Below are positions 8,582-18,037 of a DNA stretch of 64,000 nt, piece by piece. The stretch lies in the NCBI GenBank assembly GCA_007859835.1, contig SJPJ01000002.1, positions 517,666 through 581,665 on the forward strand, written 5' to 3'. The stretch's first letter is position 1. Every line of letters starts with the position of its first letter. Source of the stretch: Novipirellula herctigrandis (GTDB lineage: Bacteria; Planctomycetota; Planctomycetia; Pirellulales; Pirellulaceae). The translations under genes were made by a program, and so were the position numbers. Under the pieces are notes generated by a model. That model ran no database searches. It saw nothing but the letters and a program-made list of their open reading frames with translations, and was not told the origin of the DNA.

Positions 8582-9577
8582 CTATCCCTTAATGTCGTCA
8601 AAGCCGCGCAGCGAGTACGGAACCCCGACGTAGTCCAGCACACGACATAAACCTCGCATCGCTACGCCGAATCCATCGGGGCCACTGAATCCACCGAATT
8701 GGCCACCACCTTTGACGTGCGGTTCCAAGTCCATGAATACGCCGTCAGCTCCGCGTGATGTCATTCGCTCGTGCATTACTGGCAAAAACGACTTCATGTC
8801 CCGCAAAATCGCTTCGTGACCACTGTCGCCACGATCGGCTGGAACAAAGTTGCTCAAGCTCGCTTCGTCCACATGCTCAATCCGCGCCGTCGCGGAGGGA
8901 TCGTGATAGTCCTTGATGTGAACCCAACCAAGACTCGGTTTCATCGCCAAGTATTGGCCGTACGTTTCATCAGGTGTAAACCCTTGCGTTACGATGTTCG
9001 CACCATCAAAAATGGTTAACATCGCTGGATGGTTCACTTTCGCAGCAATCGCTTCGAGCAATTGCCCCGTTTGGCCCACCAAGTTGGCTTCCACTTCCAA
9101 CCCGAATGTCAATCCTCGCTTGTCGCATGCCTCAGCAATTTGCCCAAGTTGATCACATACTTGGTCGATGTGGTCTTCCGGTTTCGTCCCCTTGGGGTGG
9201 TAGAACGAAAAACCGCGAATCAGCTTTGAACCGAACGCTTCCGCTCGGTCGCACGCAGTTTGTACATCACATTTTAGGTACTCATCGAACGGAATGAACT
9301 TATTGGACGTCCCATCATCGACATCCAATAGCTTGACCTTGCCGATTGGCGAACCGATACTGCTGACCTTTAGACCGAAGTCGCCTTGCATTTTGACCAA
9401 CTTGTTGATCTCTGCATCGGTCAATGCCATGACGTTCTTGATCCCGTCGCCAACATCGATAAAGCGAATCGAATAGTACTTTAGTCCCAGAGCGGCGAAG
9501 GCCGTGTATTGTTGGATCGCCAATTTTTCAGGGGCCGTTTCGTCAGCGAAACCAGTAAGCAGAATTGGGGTCGTCAT
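8582..9577 (-). CDS. Sugar phosphate isomerase/epimerase family protein (TIM barrel)
   Basis: The 331-residue product belongs to the AP-endonuclease-2-like xylose isomerase superfamily. Visible strands are ILLTGFADETA, KYYSIRFIDVGDG, LKVSSIGSPIGKV, KLIRGFSFYHPKG, LTFGLEVEANLVGQ (metal-ligand Glu), MLTIFDGANI (metal-ligand Asp) and LGWVHIKDYHD (His/Asp). These are typical metal positions. The frame is open further upstream to 9640, but those 21 residues are not family-like, so I take the ATG at 9577 (MTTPILLTGFAD). Substrate unknown. It is leftward and 81 bases from queF, without an obvious functional link. Confidence 0.85.
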   Translation of the reverse strand: MTTPILLTGFADETAPEKLAIQQYTAFAALGLKYYSIRFIDVGDGIKNVMALTDAEINKLVKMQGDFGLKVSSIGSPIGKVKLLDVDDGTSNKFIPFDEYLKCDVQTACDRAEAFGSKLIRGFSFYHPKGTKPEDHIDQVCDQLGQIAEACDKRGLTFGLEVEANLVGQTGQLLEAIAAKVNHPAMLTIFDGANIVTQGFTPDETYGQYLAMKPSLGWVHIKDYHDPSATARIEHVDEASLSNFVPADRGDSGHEAILRDMKSFLPVMHERMTSRGADGVFMDLEPHVKGGGQFGGFSGPDGFGVAMRGLCRVLDYVGVPYSLRGFDDIKG

Positions 9578-9658
9578 GGAAAGCACGCTCGTTTGCAGAA
9601 AGAACTTTGGATTATGAGAATCGCGGTGAGAGCCAGCCAATCCGCTCGAGAAGGCTAA

Positions 9659-10024
9659 CTAGGACGGGTCAGGATACTCGACAATGATATTGCTGTTGAG
9701 CCCACCCCGCGGAGTCCAGCGAGTCTCGATTCGAACGCGACGAGGCTTTACGATCGCCAAAAAGTCGTCCATGATTCGGTTCGTCACTGCTTCGTAGAAA
9801 ATGCCTTCGTTGCGAAACCGCTGTAAATACATCTTCAAACTCTTCAGCTCGACACACAATTTGTCGGGCACATAAGTAAAAACCACCGTACCGTAGTCGG
9901 GCTGTCCCGTTTTGGGGCAAACCGATGTAAACTCGGGGCAATGATGTTCAATCGTAAAGTTTCGCTCCGGGCTTGGATTGTCAAACACTTCCAAAGTATC
10001 CCGAAAATTCGTCGAGTCGCTCAA
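9659..10024 (-). CDS. queF: NADPH-dependent 7-cyano-7-deazaguanine reductase
   Basis: The 121-residue product is a short, unimodular QueF. It reduces preQ0 to preQ1, a late step of queuosine biosynthesis in the cytoplasm. The catalytic block [14 protein letters not shown] (about residues 30-43) has the Cys that forms the thioimide and the Asp proton donor. The family signature [20 protein letters not shown] follows. The product ends with the substrate-binding [14 protein letters not shown] segment. It is divergent from queE, placing two pathway genes back to back with overlapping or very close 5' ends and thus shared control. Confidence 0.95.
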   Translation of the reverse strand: MSDSTNFRDTLEVFDNPSPERNFTIEHHCPEFTSVCPKTGQPDYGTVVFTYVPDKLCVELKSLKMYLQRFRNEGIFYEAVTNRIMDDFLAIVKPRRVRIETRWTPRGGLNSNIIVEYPDPS

Positions 10025-10056
10025 TTTTGATTTCTCCGCTTCGTAATTCTAAATTT

Positions 10057-10812
10057 TTGCATGGTTCACCTCCGTCGACCAGGGGGACCCCAACAGGCGA
10101 TCCGACGGGAACGAGCACGACCACGCTGCGCATTGCCGAAACCTTCGTCAGCCGTCAAGGCGAAGGATCCTTAACGGGGACCGATAGCTTCTTTATTCGC
10201 ACCAGCGGCTGTAATTTGCGATGTTGGTTCTGCGATACCCCCTATGCCTCGTGGCGTCCCGAAGGTGCTCCCCAATCAATCGATTCGCTTCAAAAAGCTG
10301 CGATCGATGCCAAGGTCGAACACGTGGTGCTAACCGGCGGCGAACCCTTACTGCCCCTCGAATCGTCGACGCTTACCGAGGCACTGCGCAGCATTGGCCT
10401 TCACGTGACAATCGAGACCGCTGGGACCGTTGACCGCGATGTCCAATGTGACCTAATGTCCATCAGCCCCAAATTTCGCAGCAGCACTCCCGATCGAACC
10501 AAACATCCTCGGTGGCACGAACTGCACCAAAAACGTCGAATGCCCATCGACACGATGCGGAGATTGATCGATCGAAGTGACGATTATCAAGTGAAATTCG
10601 TCGTCGATGCCCCAACGGACTTGGAAGAACTCTTGGAGGTCACATCGGCTCTAGCGGTCCCCAAAGAAAAGGTTTGGGTAATGCCCCAAGGAATCACACC
10701 GGAAGAGCTAGATAAAGCATCGATGTGGCTGAGCGAATGGACCGATTCACAGGGTTTTCGGTACTGCGACCGAATGCACATCCACTGGTACGGCAACCGC
10801 CGCGGCACCTAG
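10057..10812 (+). CDS. queE: 7-carboxy-7-deazaguanine synthase (radical SAM)
   Basis: QueE converts 6-carboxytetrahydropterin to CDG in the preQ0/queuosine pathway. The product has the radical-SAM cysteine motif CNLRCWFC (CxxxCxxC), the family N-terminus RIAETFVSRQGEGSLTGTDS, the GGEPLL motif and the ETAGT segment. The frame is open to an ATG at 9973, but that start lies inside queF on the other strand. The conserved core begins only near 10129, so I use the TTG at 10057 (251 aa). No good ribosome binding site decides between them. Back-to-back placement with queF supports a shared pathway. Confidence 0.9.
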   Translation: MHGSPPSTRGTPTGDPTGTSTTTLRIAETFVSRQGEGSLTGTDSFFIRTSGCNLRCWFCDTPYASWRPEGAPQSIDSLQKAAIDAKVEHVVLTGGEPLLPLESSTLTEALRSIGLHVTIETAGTVDRDVQCDLMSISPKFRSSTPDRTKHPRWHELHQKRRMPIDTMRRLIDRSDDYQVKFVVDAPTDLEELLEVTSALAVPKEKVWVMPQGITPEELDKASMWLSEWTDSQGFRYCDRMHIHWYGNRRGT

Positions 10813-10829
10813 TGCAACGAAAGATCGCC

Positions 10830-12152
10830 TCAGTGAACGACTACCAGCACGCGTGCGATGACGTCGGTCGATTCCGATCTTGACGGACTGGCCATAGCGG
10901 ACGTTACACCAAGCCCGGCCGATTCGCGATCAAGACGAGCGAATTCGCGGTCACGCAAATGGTTGACCAAGGCCTCGATTCCTGGTCCGCCGCTGTCTTG
11001 GGCAGAAGCCAATTGTCCCGTAGCCAATTGCCAAGACGTTTCTTCGTGCTTGACGGTCGTTGGATCAACCGCTGCAAACGAATTGACGATGCCCATTAAA
11101 GGCGTATCAGTAGCAATGCTCATCCCCACCGATTCAATCCCTTGCTCGTCCGCAATCAAGTTCAAAATGAATTGATCAAGCTTCTTCGCAGGAGCTTCGA
11201 GATATAGCACCGTCGCGGATGTGACGTCGGATTCGTCCGCGCTCGCTTCCTTCCTTGCAAAACGAACGACATTCTCGTCGATCTCTTTACGGCTTGCCAA
11301 ATCAATCTTCCCTTGTTCCATCGCGGTTTCCACCGCGTTGCTGTTTCGTCCGTCCATCGTTTGGCGAACATCCAATACCAAGATCGCTTGAATCGCTACA
11401 ACTGGCTGAACGGCTATTTTTCGATTCGGCAAATCAGGAACGTCAACGCGATCGGGGACTTCTGCCGAGGCGATAAGCGGCTTCGATTCGATTTCCATAT
11501 TCGACGCGATAGCAGGATCGCGAACAGGTTCGATGGAACTTGGATCGTTAGCCGTCGATGCAACTTGCGGTGATTCACTTGATGGCAATGAACCGCGAGA
11601 CAAATCGGGCATCGCTTGTTCTGAAATATTATCGCCGGTTATCCCAACAGGATCGACAGCCGCAAAATCTTCTCGTGGCGTTGGTTCCGTCGTCGGATCC
11701 ACCAAGGCGACCGGTTGATTCGCTTCTTCCTGACCTCGCATTGCGACGAATGCAATCGCGACCGACGCCGCTAACGCACCGATCGAAGCGACGACTTTCC
11801 AGAAAGATCTCTGGCGTAGCAATTGCTCGCGAGATGGTCCCACTGTCACCATTGGGCTTGGCTGTTCAGCCAGCTTCATCACGCAGTGGTCATCGCTAAG
11901 CCCCTCGGTGCGACCGCGAGCAATCGTCGCTTCAATCACCGACTGAGCAAATCGATTAGACAAACGAAATTGACCATTTTGGTGATCGATTTTCTTCAAC
12001 GTCTGACGAACCCGTTTCATTTCGCTGAGTTGTTTTGCCACGACGGGGTCGTCACGCAGCAATTGCTCGACGCGGGTCCGTTCATCAGTACTGAGCGCGT
12101 CATCCATGTACGCACTTAGCATCGATTCGAGGAGTTCTTGAGGCACAGACAT
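10830..12152 (-). CDS. Anti-sigma factor-like membrane protein with a long periplasmic domain
   Basis: The N-terminal ~60 residues (LLESMLSAYMDDALSTDERT, then RVEQLLRDDPVVAKQLSEMK) resemble the cytoplasmic sigma-binding domain of RseA-type anti-sigma factors. There is no zinc-binding HxxxCxxC. One TM segment follows at about residues 116-136 (FWKVVASIGALAASVAIAFV). About 300 residues lie outside, with low-complexity acidic linkers then a folded C-terminal part (VVAIQAILVLDVRQ; ATVLYLEAPAKKLDQF). The product has 440 residues. No sigma factor gene is adjacent in this window, so its partner is unknown. It ends 17 bases from the convergent queE. Confidence 0.7.
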   Translation of the reverse strand: MSVPQELLESMLSAYMDDALSTDERTRVEQLLRDDPVVAKQLSEMKRVRQTLKKIDHQNGQFRLSNRFAQSVIEATIARGRTEGLSDDHCVMKLAEQPSPMVTVGPSREQLLRQRSFWKVVASIGALAASVAIAFVAMRGQEEANQPVALVDPTTEPTPREDFAAVDPVGITGDNISEQAMPDLSRGSLPSSESPQVASTANDPSSIEPVRDPAIASNMEIESKPLIASAEVPDRVDVPDLPNRKIAVQPVVAIQAILVLDVRQTMDGRNSNAVETAMEQGKIDLASRKEIDENVVRFARKEASADESDVTSATVLYLEAPAKKLDQFILNLIADEQGIESVGMSIATDTPLMGIVNSFAAVDPTTVKHEETSWQLATGQLASAQDSGGPGIEALVNHLRDREFARLDRESAGLGVTSAMASPSRSESTDVIARVLVVVH

Positions 12153-12489
12153 GATTCGTTTACCGTTTCGCCTTCAAAGTGGCGCAATTTGGCAATGTTT
12201 GAGTATTGCAGTTCGGTTCCGCTCCTCACCGCATGTTAACGACCGGGAAGCCCCGCGTGTTGTCACTCCACGCGTGCTATGTCCCATATCCGATCCGATG
12301 CATTGGCCACAAGTAAAGTTCCCTCGGAGTGGTAAGAATGGCAATCGTATCATGCCAATCGAAGCAAACAGCACCACAAAAAGTGCACTTACGTATACCC
12401 GAAACTCCCGTTTTGGGCGGACTGGGCAACCCAAAACAGAACGGTATGGCAGGCAAAAAAAATTTGCCGTGAACAGGAAAAAACAGTCA

Positions 12490-13353
12490 GTGAACCGAAA
12501 AAACGACGAAATTCTTCGCACCAACCGACGAGCCTACGACGCGATGGCCGATGCGAAAAACCCACTTTGCCAGCCCGCAACCCAGTCGGAATTGTCCGAT
12601 CCAATGGCCACAATCGACTCGACCGGTTGGTTGGGTGAGTCGATCGTCGGGGCTCGAGTGCTCTGCCTTGCTGCGGGTGGCGGCCGCCACAGCGCCCTTT
12701 ATTCCGCCGCAGGAGCGGATGTCACCGTGGTCGATTTGAGTCCGGCGATGCTGGAACTCGATCGCCAGGTTGCCGCCGAGCGACGTTTCAAAGTCCGCAT
12801 CATTGAAACCTCGATGGAAGATTTGTCGATGTTCCGCCCAGCCGAATTTGACATTGTGGTCCAGCCCGTCAGCACCTGCTATGTGCCCGATATCCGAGTC
12901 GTCTATGAGCAAGTCGCCCGTGTTCTGCGAGGTGGCGGGGTTTACACGAGTCAGCACAAAAGCCCCGTCAGTTTGCAGGCGAGCCTCGACCCGGCACCCG
13001 ACAACCGCTCCCCATCGGGCGTTTCCTATGGACTGCTTCATCCCTATTACCGCGACTCGCCCGTGCCAGCGTCCCCGTCTCCATCAACCGCCGCCGGTCG
13101 TTTACGGGAATCGGGAGCAATCGAGTTTCTGCACCGTTGGGAACAAATGATCGGAGGATTGTGCCGGAGCGGTTTCGCAATTGAAGATTTGGTCGAACCA
13201 GTTCACGCGAAGCGAGACTCTGAAACCGGGTCCTTCGCCCATCGCGCCCAATTCATCGCCCCCTACGTCCGTATCAAAGCCCGACGCCTAGGCGACCCCC
13301 CAAGTCTAGGCGAAAACGGTGGAAGCACCAAAACCGCGATCCTGATGCCATAA
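12490..13353 (+). CDS. SAM-dependent class I methyltransferase
   Basis: The product has a Rossmann methyltransferase fold: motif I VLCLAAGGGRHSALYSAAGA, motif II VTVVDLSPAMLEL, and post-II FDIVVQPVSTCYV and VARVLRGGGVYTSQHKSP. The frame is open back to 12151, but that stretch is not family-like. A GTG at 12490 with AGGA about 11 bases upstream gives the usual start NRKNDEILRTNRRAYDAMAD (287 aa), so I take it. The substrate cannot be told from sequence; relatives act on small molecules. The last residues run through GENGGSTKTAILMP. A tandem repeat starts 13 bases after the stop. Confidence 0.8.
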   Translation: MNRKNDEILRTNRRAYDAMADAKNPLCQPATQSELSDPMATIDSTGWLGESIVGARVLCLAAGGGRHSALYSAAGADVTVVDLSPAMLELDRQVAAERRFKVRIIETSMEDLSMFRPAEFDIVVQPVSTCYVPDIRVVYEQVARVLRGGGVYTSQHKSPVSLQASLDPAPDNRSPSGVSYGLLHPYYRDSPVPASPSPSTAAGRLRESGAIEFLHRWEQMIGGLCRSGFAIEDLVEPVHAKRDSETGSFAHRAQFIAPYVRIKARRLGDPPSLGENGGSTKTAILMP

Positions 13354-13365
13354 ACAGCGACTGCC

Positions 13366-13417
13366 TCGAAAACTGGCACTCGAAAACTGGCACTCGAAAA
13401 CTGGCACTCGAAAACTG
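13366..13417. repeat. Tandem repeat, 14-bp unit, 3.7 copies
   Basis: The unit TCGAAAACTGGCAC is repeated exactly at 13366, 13380 and 13394, with a partial fourth copy (TCGAAAACTG) from 13408. It lies in the 167-bp gap between the methyltransferase and leuB, about 100 bp before the leuB start. It is direct, without spacers. It may come from slippage; length changes could affect leuB transcription. Confidence 0.95.
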
Positions 13418-13520
13418 CAAACGGAAAGCCGTCCCCCTGCCGCCTCCCACCACGCCACACCTTCGACTAAATTAACGCAACTACGAAAATCAACCATTCC
13501 TCTTGCCTTTGTAAAATCCA

Positions 13521-14591
13521 TTGAAAGCTAATCTTGTTTTGCTGCCAGGCGACGGCATCGGTCCCGAAATTACTGCGGAAGCCAAGCGTGTTCTTGAAAA
13601 CGTAGCCTCGCGTTTTGGCCACGAATTCACGTTTTCCTCACACCAAATCGGTGGCATCGCGATCGATTCTTGCGGCGACCCGTTGCCAGCGGAAACGATC
13701 GATGCGTGCAAGGCTTCGGATGCGGTCCTGCTTGGTGCCGTGGGAGGCCCCAAATGGGATGACCCGTCGGCAAAAACCCGTCCGGAAGTGGGTCTGCTCA
13801 AGATTCGCAAGGAACTCGGATTGTTCGCCAACCTAAGACCCATTCGATTATTCGATGAACTTGTCGACGCTTCGCCGCTAAAACGTGAAATTATTGAAGG
13901 GACCGATATTCTCTTCTTCCGCGAATTGACGGGCGGTATCTACTTTGGCGATTCAGGTCGATCCGGCAGCGGCGCAGGCGAAACGGCATTCCAGTCGATG
14001 GCCTATAGCGTGATGGAAGTCGAACGGATCGTCCGATTGGCGGCCAAAGCGGCACAACAGCGTGACAATCGGTTGACCAGTGTCGACAAAGCGAACGTCC
14101 TCGAGCCGAGTCGACTTTGGCGACAAACGGCAGCCCGCGTGATGGCCGAAGAATTCCCCGATGTGAAGTTCGACGTGGTTCTTGTCGATGCGATGGCGAT
14201 GCACCTGATCAACCGCCCGCGCGATTTTGATGTCGTCGTCACGGGGAATTTGTTCGGCGACATTCTGACCGACGAAGCGTCCATGTTGCCGGGATCGCTT
14301 GGCATGCTTCCAAGTGCTTCGCTTGGCGAAGGTGGGCCTGGGCTCTATGAACCGATTCATGGCTCGGCACCTGATATCGCTGGTAAAGGGATTGCCAATC
14401 CGCTTGCGACAATCCTTGCCGCTGCGATGCTGCTGCGACACTCCTTGTCCTTAGCCGACGAAGCCGACGCGATTGAAGCGGCGGTTGGCAAAGTGCTCGC
14501 CGATGGATTGCGTACAAGCGACTTAGCCCGAGGCGGAAAAGCGATTGGAACCAAAGAAATGAGCGAAGCAGTGCTTGACCGGCTTGCTTGA
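13521..14591 (+). CDS. leuB: 3-isopropylmalate dehydrogenase (leucine biosynthesis)
   Basis: LeuB oxidises and decarboxylates 3-isopropylmalate with NAD+ in the cytoplasm. The 356-residue product has the family hallmarks: [11 protein letters not shown] at the N-terminus, [11 protein letters not shown], the substrate-loop [10 protein letters not shown], the catalytic Lys region ([14 protein letters not shown]), the Asp metal ligands in VDAMAMHLI and [20 protein letters not shown], and the NAD-binding [14 protein letters not shown]. Length is normal. The start codon is TTG at 13521; no upstream ATG fits, and the family start falls exactly here. No other leu gene is adjacent. A 14-bp tandem repeat lies upstream. 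Confidence 0.95.
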   Translation: MKANLVLLPGDGIGPEITAEAKRVLENVASRFGHEFTFSSHQIGGIAIDSCGDPLPAETIDACKASDAVLLGAVGGPKWDDPSAKTRPEVGLLKIRKELGLFANLRPIRLFDELVDASPLKREIIEGTDILFFRELTGGIYFGDSGRSGSGAGETAFQSMAYSVMEVERIVRLAAKAAQQRDNRLTSVDKANVLEPSRLWRQTAARVMAEEFPDVKFDVVLVDAMAMHLINRPRDFDVVVTGNLFGDILTDEASMLPGSLGMLPSASLGEGGPGLYEPIHGSAPDIAGKGIANPLATILAAAMLLRHSLSLADEADAIEAAVGKVLADGLRTSDLARGGKAIGTKEMSEAVLDRLA

Positions 14592-14649
14592 TTTCGCGTG
14601 ATGATCGCACGAGCGATTAACGACTCTTTCTATACCACCTGTTTGCCTT

Positions 14650-15684
14650 ATGCCGTTACCCATTAGCCTGCTTGCCGATTCCCAGTGGCTATCGGCTCGC
14701 ACGTATTTGTTGTTGGCGGTCATTTTGGTGACGCTCGGCGTTTCGACGATTGTGGGCGAAGTGTTGTCGCGCCGGGAAAAAATGGGCATCGAATCGGCGC
14801 TGATTGGACGCTTCAACCATAAGGTTCGCGTTTGGTGGATGATGTTGGCCATTTTTGTGTTTGGCTTTGTCCTGCACCGAGTCGGCGTTGTAATCCTATT
14901 TGGATTGGTGTCCTTTTGGGCACTGCGTGAATTCATCACGATGACACCGACGCGGCGAGGCGATCACCGCACGCTGTTCTGGGTTTTCTTTATCTTTACG
15001 CCACTGCAGTACATCCTGATTGGCCTGGGCAGTCATCCGCCGAGCTGGTTAGGGTTCGACGCGAATCGTGATTTCTATGATTTCTACAGCATCATGATTC
15101 CGGTCTATGGCAGCCTATTCATTCCGGCCCGAGCTGCGATGGCAGGCGACTACAAACGCTTCTTAGAACGCAGTGCCAAAATCCAGTCGGGGCTGTTGAT
15201 CTGTGTTTACTCGCTCAGCTACACACCGGCACTACTGGACCTAAGGTTGGTTCAAACTGGCAAAATCCCCTGGGAAGGAAGCAACGTTAGCCTGCTAGTC
15301 TTTTTCGTCCTGATCGCTCAACTCGCCTCGGTCTTCGAACGAATGTGGGGCAAGATCGCTGGCCGAAACGTGATCGCCGAAAAGATCAACGCCTCACGCA
15401 CCTGGGAAGGCGTGCTCGGGTCGATGGTGACCACCGGTTTGGTCGCTGCTGCGTTGTCTTGGGCAACACCTTTTCATCCGTGGGAAGCATGGATGCTTGG
15501 GGCCGTGGTGACCGTGATGGCCTGCGCAGGCACCATGACGATGAGTGCGATCAAACGAGACCGGGGCGTCACGGACACCGGAACACTCGTCCAAGGACAC
15601 GCCGGTTTACTAGACCAAATCGACACAATCTGCTTCGCCGCTCCGGTGTTCTACCACCTGACTCGGTTCTTTTGGTCTGCATGA
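14650..15684 (+). CDS. cdsA: Phosphatidate cytidylyltransferase
   Basis: CdsA makes CDP-diacylglycerol from phosphatidate and CTP in the inner membrane, the entry point to phospholipids. The 344-residue product has about eight TM segments. Its C-terminal signature, SAIKRDRGVTDTGTLVQGHA followed by GLLDQIDTICFAAP, matches the family pattern SxxKRxxGxKDxGxxxPGHGGxxDRxD with small changes (T for the usual K, A for the second G, Q for R). These changes fit a divergent planctomycete branch, or a paralogue. It starts 58 bases after leuB and is followed by tatD 35 bases on. Confidence 0.85.
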   Translation: MPLPISLLADSQWLSARTYLLLAVILVTLGVSTIVGEVLSRREKMGIESALIGRFNHKVRVWWMMLAIFVFGFVLHRVGVVILFGLVSFWALREFITMTPTRRGDHRTLFWVFFIFTPLQYILIGLGSHPPSWLGFDANRDFYDFYSIMIPVYGSLFIPARAAMAGDYKRFLERSAKIQSGLLICVYSLSYTPALLDLRLVQTGKIPWEGSNVSLLVFFVLIAQLASVFERMWGKIAGRNVIAEKINASRTWEGVLGSMVTTGLVAAALSWATPFHPWEAWMLGAVVTVMACAGTMTMSAIKRDRGVTDTGTLVQGHAGLLDQIDTICFAAPVFYHLTRFFWSA

Positions 15685-15719
15685 CCCTCGCTTCTTTTTG
15701 ACGACCATGGCTTTTTTTG

Positions 15720-16499
15720 ATGACACTAACACTTTTTGACACGCACGCGCATCTCAATACCGACGCGTTTAAGGAGATCGTCTCCGAAACGATTGAACGA
15801 GCGAAAGCCGCCGGAGTCGTCGGCATCAACGTGATCGGTATCGATGCCGTTACCAGCCACCGAGCATGTGAACTAGCCAGCGAGCACCCAGGATTCCTGT
15901 ACGCGACAATTGGCATCCAACCCAACTCGGCGGCCGAGTCCAAACCCGAGGACTGGGAAACCATTGTTAGCCTGGTCGATTCTCCGGGCGTCTGTGCGAT
16001 CGGCGAAACCGGCCTCGACTGCTATTGGGATGACACTCCTATCGAGATGCAGCACGAATTTTTTGACCGGCATCTGCAATTGTGTCGCGAAACGAATTTG
16101 CCAATGGTCATCCACATGCGAGAAAGCGGCGACTTGATTGCCGAACAATTACGCCGCCAATCCACGGTTCCGGCCGGAGTGATGCACTCGTTTACCGGCG
16201 ATCAAAAGCTCGCATCCGAATGTCTCGAACTTGGCCTTTACATTAGCTTTGCCGGGATGGTGACATTCAAGAAGAGTGACGATTTGCGGCGTGTCGCAGC
16301 GATGGTCCCCGACGATCGCCTTCTTGTTGAAACCGACTCGCCCTACCTGAGCCCAGAGCCGTTTCGAGGAAAACGACCGAATGAACCGAGTCGCGTGGAG
16401 CACACGCTGCGATGCTTGGCGGACGTTCGAAACGTCTCACCCGAGTCATTGGCAAGGGTCACGACCGAAAACGCCAAGCGACTCTTCAAGTTATCGTAA
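15720..16499 (+). CDS. tatD: TatD family metal-dependent hydrolase (3'-5' DNase)
   Basis: The 259-residue TIM-barrel hydrolase has all the family metal ligands: FDTHAHLN near the N-terminus (HxH), GETGLDCYW (Glu), VIHMRES (His), MHSFTGD (His) and VETDSPYLSP (Asp). Known members cleave DNA or RNA 3' ends and act in DNA repair and turnover in the cytoplasm. A TTG at 15717 directly precedes the ATG at 15720; I take the ATG. It may be co-transcribed with cdsA. The 111-bp gap after the stop holds short inverted repeats around TCGCC/GGCGA without a clear T-run. Confidence 0.92.
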   Translation: MTLTLFDTHAHLNTDAFKEIVSETIERAKAAGVVGINVIGIDAVTSHRACELASEHPGFLYATIGIQPNSAAESKPEDWETIVSLVDSPGVCAIGETGLDCYWDDTPIEMQHEFFDRHLQLCRETNLPMVIHMRESGDLIAEQLRRQSTVPAGVMHSFTGDQKLASECLELGLYISFAGMVTFKKSDDLRRVAAMVPDDRLLVETDSPYLSPEPFRGKRPNEPSRVEHTLRCLADVRNVSPESLARVTTENAKRLFKLS

Positions 16500-16610
16500 T
16501 CGCGTCGCCTTGTCTGGCGACAACGTGTGTCGCCGAACGTGTGTGTCGCCAAACTGGCGTTTCGGTTTCACATCTTCATTCGAAGTCAAAGGCGAAGGAC
16601 CGTCTAACGA

Positions 16611-17942
16611 TCAATCCCCACGAAGCTTCAAGCCCAAGTCGGTCAGCTTTTCGCGGACTTCGTTCAAACTGGTCACGCCAAAGTTTTTGCATTCGAGCAT
16701 TTCGTCGCCCGTTTTGCGAAGCAACTCGCCAATCGAGTTCAGTTGCAATCGGGCCATACATTTGCGTGCTCGTACCGACAGATTCAAATCGGAAATCGGC
16801 CGTTCCAAGAACGCTTGCTCATCAGGCGACATGTGACTGGTATCGATCGGCGGATCGCTGCTCTTTTTCTCGTGAGCGAATTGTCCGAGTGCGAGACCTT
16901 TGCTGGTCAGCATTTCGCGAATTTCGTACAAGCTGGTTTCGCCAAAGTTCTTGCTGCTAAGCAGTTCCGCTTCGCTGGTTCGCGTCAAATCGCCAATCGT
17001 TTCGATGCCCATTTTTTGCAGGCAGTTACGACTACGAACACTCAATTCGAAGTTCGCGACTGGCATGTTGAGCGTTTGAGCCAAACGGTCGTTACGACGT
17101 TGAGCTTCTTCATCGTAAAGCATGTTGCCAGTCGCAGCGGCGTCCTTCAAGTAAAGGTTCGTCTGCGGATGGTCAGGATACGACTCCAAAATTCGACGGT
17201 AACACGTTTGGGCTTTATCGAATTGGTTGTTGTCTTCGTAGATCAAACCGAGGTTGATAAGAGCACCGATTCCGGTCGGAAACGCCTTACCAGCCCGCTC
17301 ATAAAGCCGCAGGGCTTCTTCGTCGTTGCCCATACGGTCATTTTCCAACGCCAGCCCGAACAGGGCACCTGCGTGGTTCTCGTCGGTGTTCACGGCACGT
17401 TGATAAAGTGCCAGCGCCTCTTCCAAGCGACCACCAACCAACGCGACGGTCGCAGCTCGTTGGTACATGTATTCGGAAGTCTGCTCGGCAGGTCCGAAAA
17501 TATTGTCGAGAATTTCGAGTGCTTTTTCCGTTCGACCGGCGTAGCGATGCGACTCGGCGATGCGGATTTTGCAATCATCATCGTTGTAGCCTGATTTTTG
17601 TGCCTGTTCGTAGGCCCCAATCGCTGATTCGTAATTGCCAAGTTCGAATTCTGCACGACCTTGGTAGTAAAGTGCCATCGCGCTTCCGTCGGCGCTGGTC
17701 AACTTTTCCAATGCGTTTCGGAATTTTCCGAGCAGGAACAAACATACGCCTAGCTTCGTTTTTGCCGCAGGCGTCATCGGATCATGCTCTTCCATTTCGT
17801 TCACTGCGTCACGCAGTTCGCCAAAATGGGCGTAATTCTCGGTAATCGCGGATCGAATGGCGGCGACATCCGAGGGTCCAAACGAGTTATTCGCAAGTAC
17901 CATCTCTTTCAAATCGAGCACATCGAGATCGACTTCACTCAT
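16611..17942 (-). CDS. TPR protein with two C-terminal RNA polymerase alpha-CTD-like domains
   Basis: The 443-residue product has an alpha-helical N-terminus and about six TPR-like repeats (for example SAMALYYQGRAEFELGNYES, then AIGAYEQA; GALINLGLIYEDNNQFDKAQ). Two tandem RpoA-CTD-like domains (helix-hairpin-helix) follow: ELSVRSRNCLQKMGIETIGD with TSLYEIREMLTSKGLAL, and LNLSVRARKCMARLQLNSIG with TSLNEVREKLTDLGLKL. True RpoA has one CTD and an assembly domain, which is absent here. The frame opens back to 18095, but that part is the tRNA gene in translation. ATG 17942 has GGAGA about 9 bases upstream. The alpha-CTD folds suggest contact with transcription complexes or DNA, but the role is unknown. 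Confidence 0.85.
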   Translation of the reverse strand: MSEVDLDVLDLKEMVLANNSFGPSDVAAIRSAITENYAHFGELRDAVNEMEEHDPMTPAAKTKLGVCLFLLGKFRNALEKLTSADGSAMALYYQGRAEFELGNYESAIGAYEQAQKSGYNDDDCKIRIAESHRYAGRTEKALEILDNIFGPAEQTSEYMYQRAATVALVGGRLEEALALYQRAVNTDENHAGALFGLALENDRMGNDEEALRLYERAGKAFPTGIGALINLGLIYEDNNQFDKAQTCYRRILESYPDHPQTNLYLKDAAATGNMLYDEEAQRRNDRLAQTLNMPVANFELSVRSRNCLQKMGIETIGDLTRTSEAELLSSKNFGETSLYEIREMLTSKGLALGQFAHEKKSSDPPIDTSHMSPDEQAFLERPISDLNLSVRARKCMARLQLNSIGELLRKTGDEMLECKNFGVTSLNEVREKLTDLGLKLRGD

Positions 17943-17960
17943 CGAGAATTGTCTCCAGGA

Positions 17961-17989
17961 CAAAAGCAAACGCTGCTCGTAAAGCAGCG
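17961..17989 (-). terminator. Intrinsic terminator between tRNA-Thr and the TPR/alpha-CTD gene
   Basis: On the minus strand a 7-bp stem (CGCTGCT/AGCAGCG, loop of 5) is followed by the T-rich stretch TTTGCTTTTG. It sits 49 bases after the tRNA 3' end and just before the ribosome binding site of the next gene. It probably ends the tRNA transcript, or attenuates read-through into the gene. Confidence 0.6.
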
Positions 17990-18037
17990 AGGGACAGAAA
18001 AAACGGGTGTGATTGAAGAGGGACAACCTGCACAAAA

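Noticed and set aside
12151..12489. Long N-terminal extension of the methyltransferase frame
   Set aside because: The stretch is Arg/Lys/Ser-rich and unlike the family. It would also begin divergently on top of the anti-sigma gene start.
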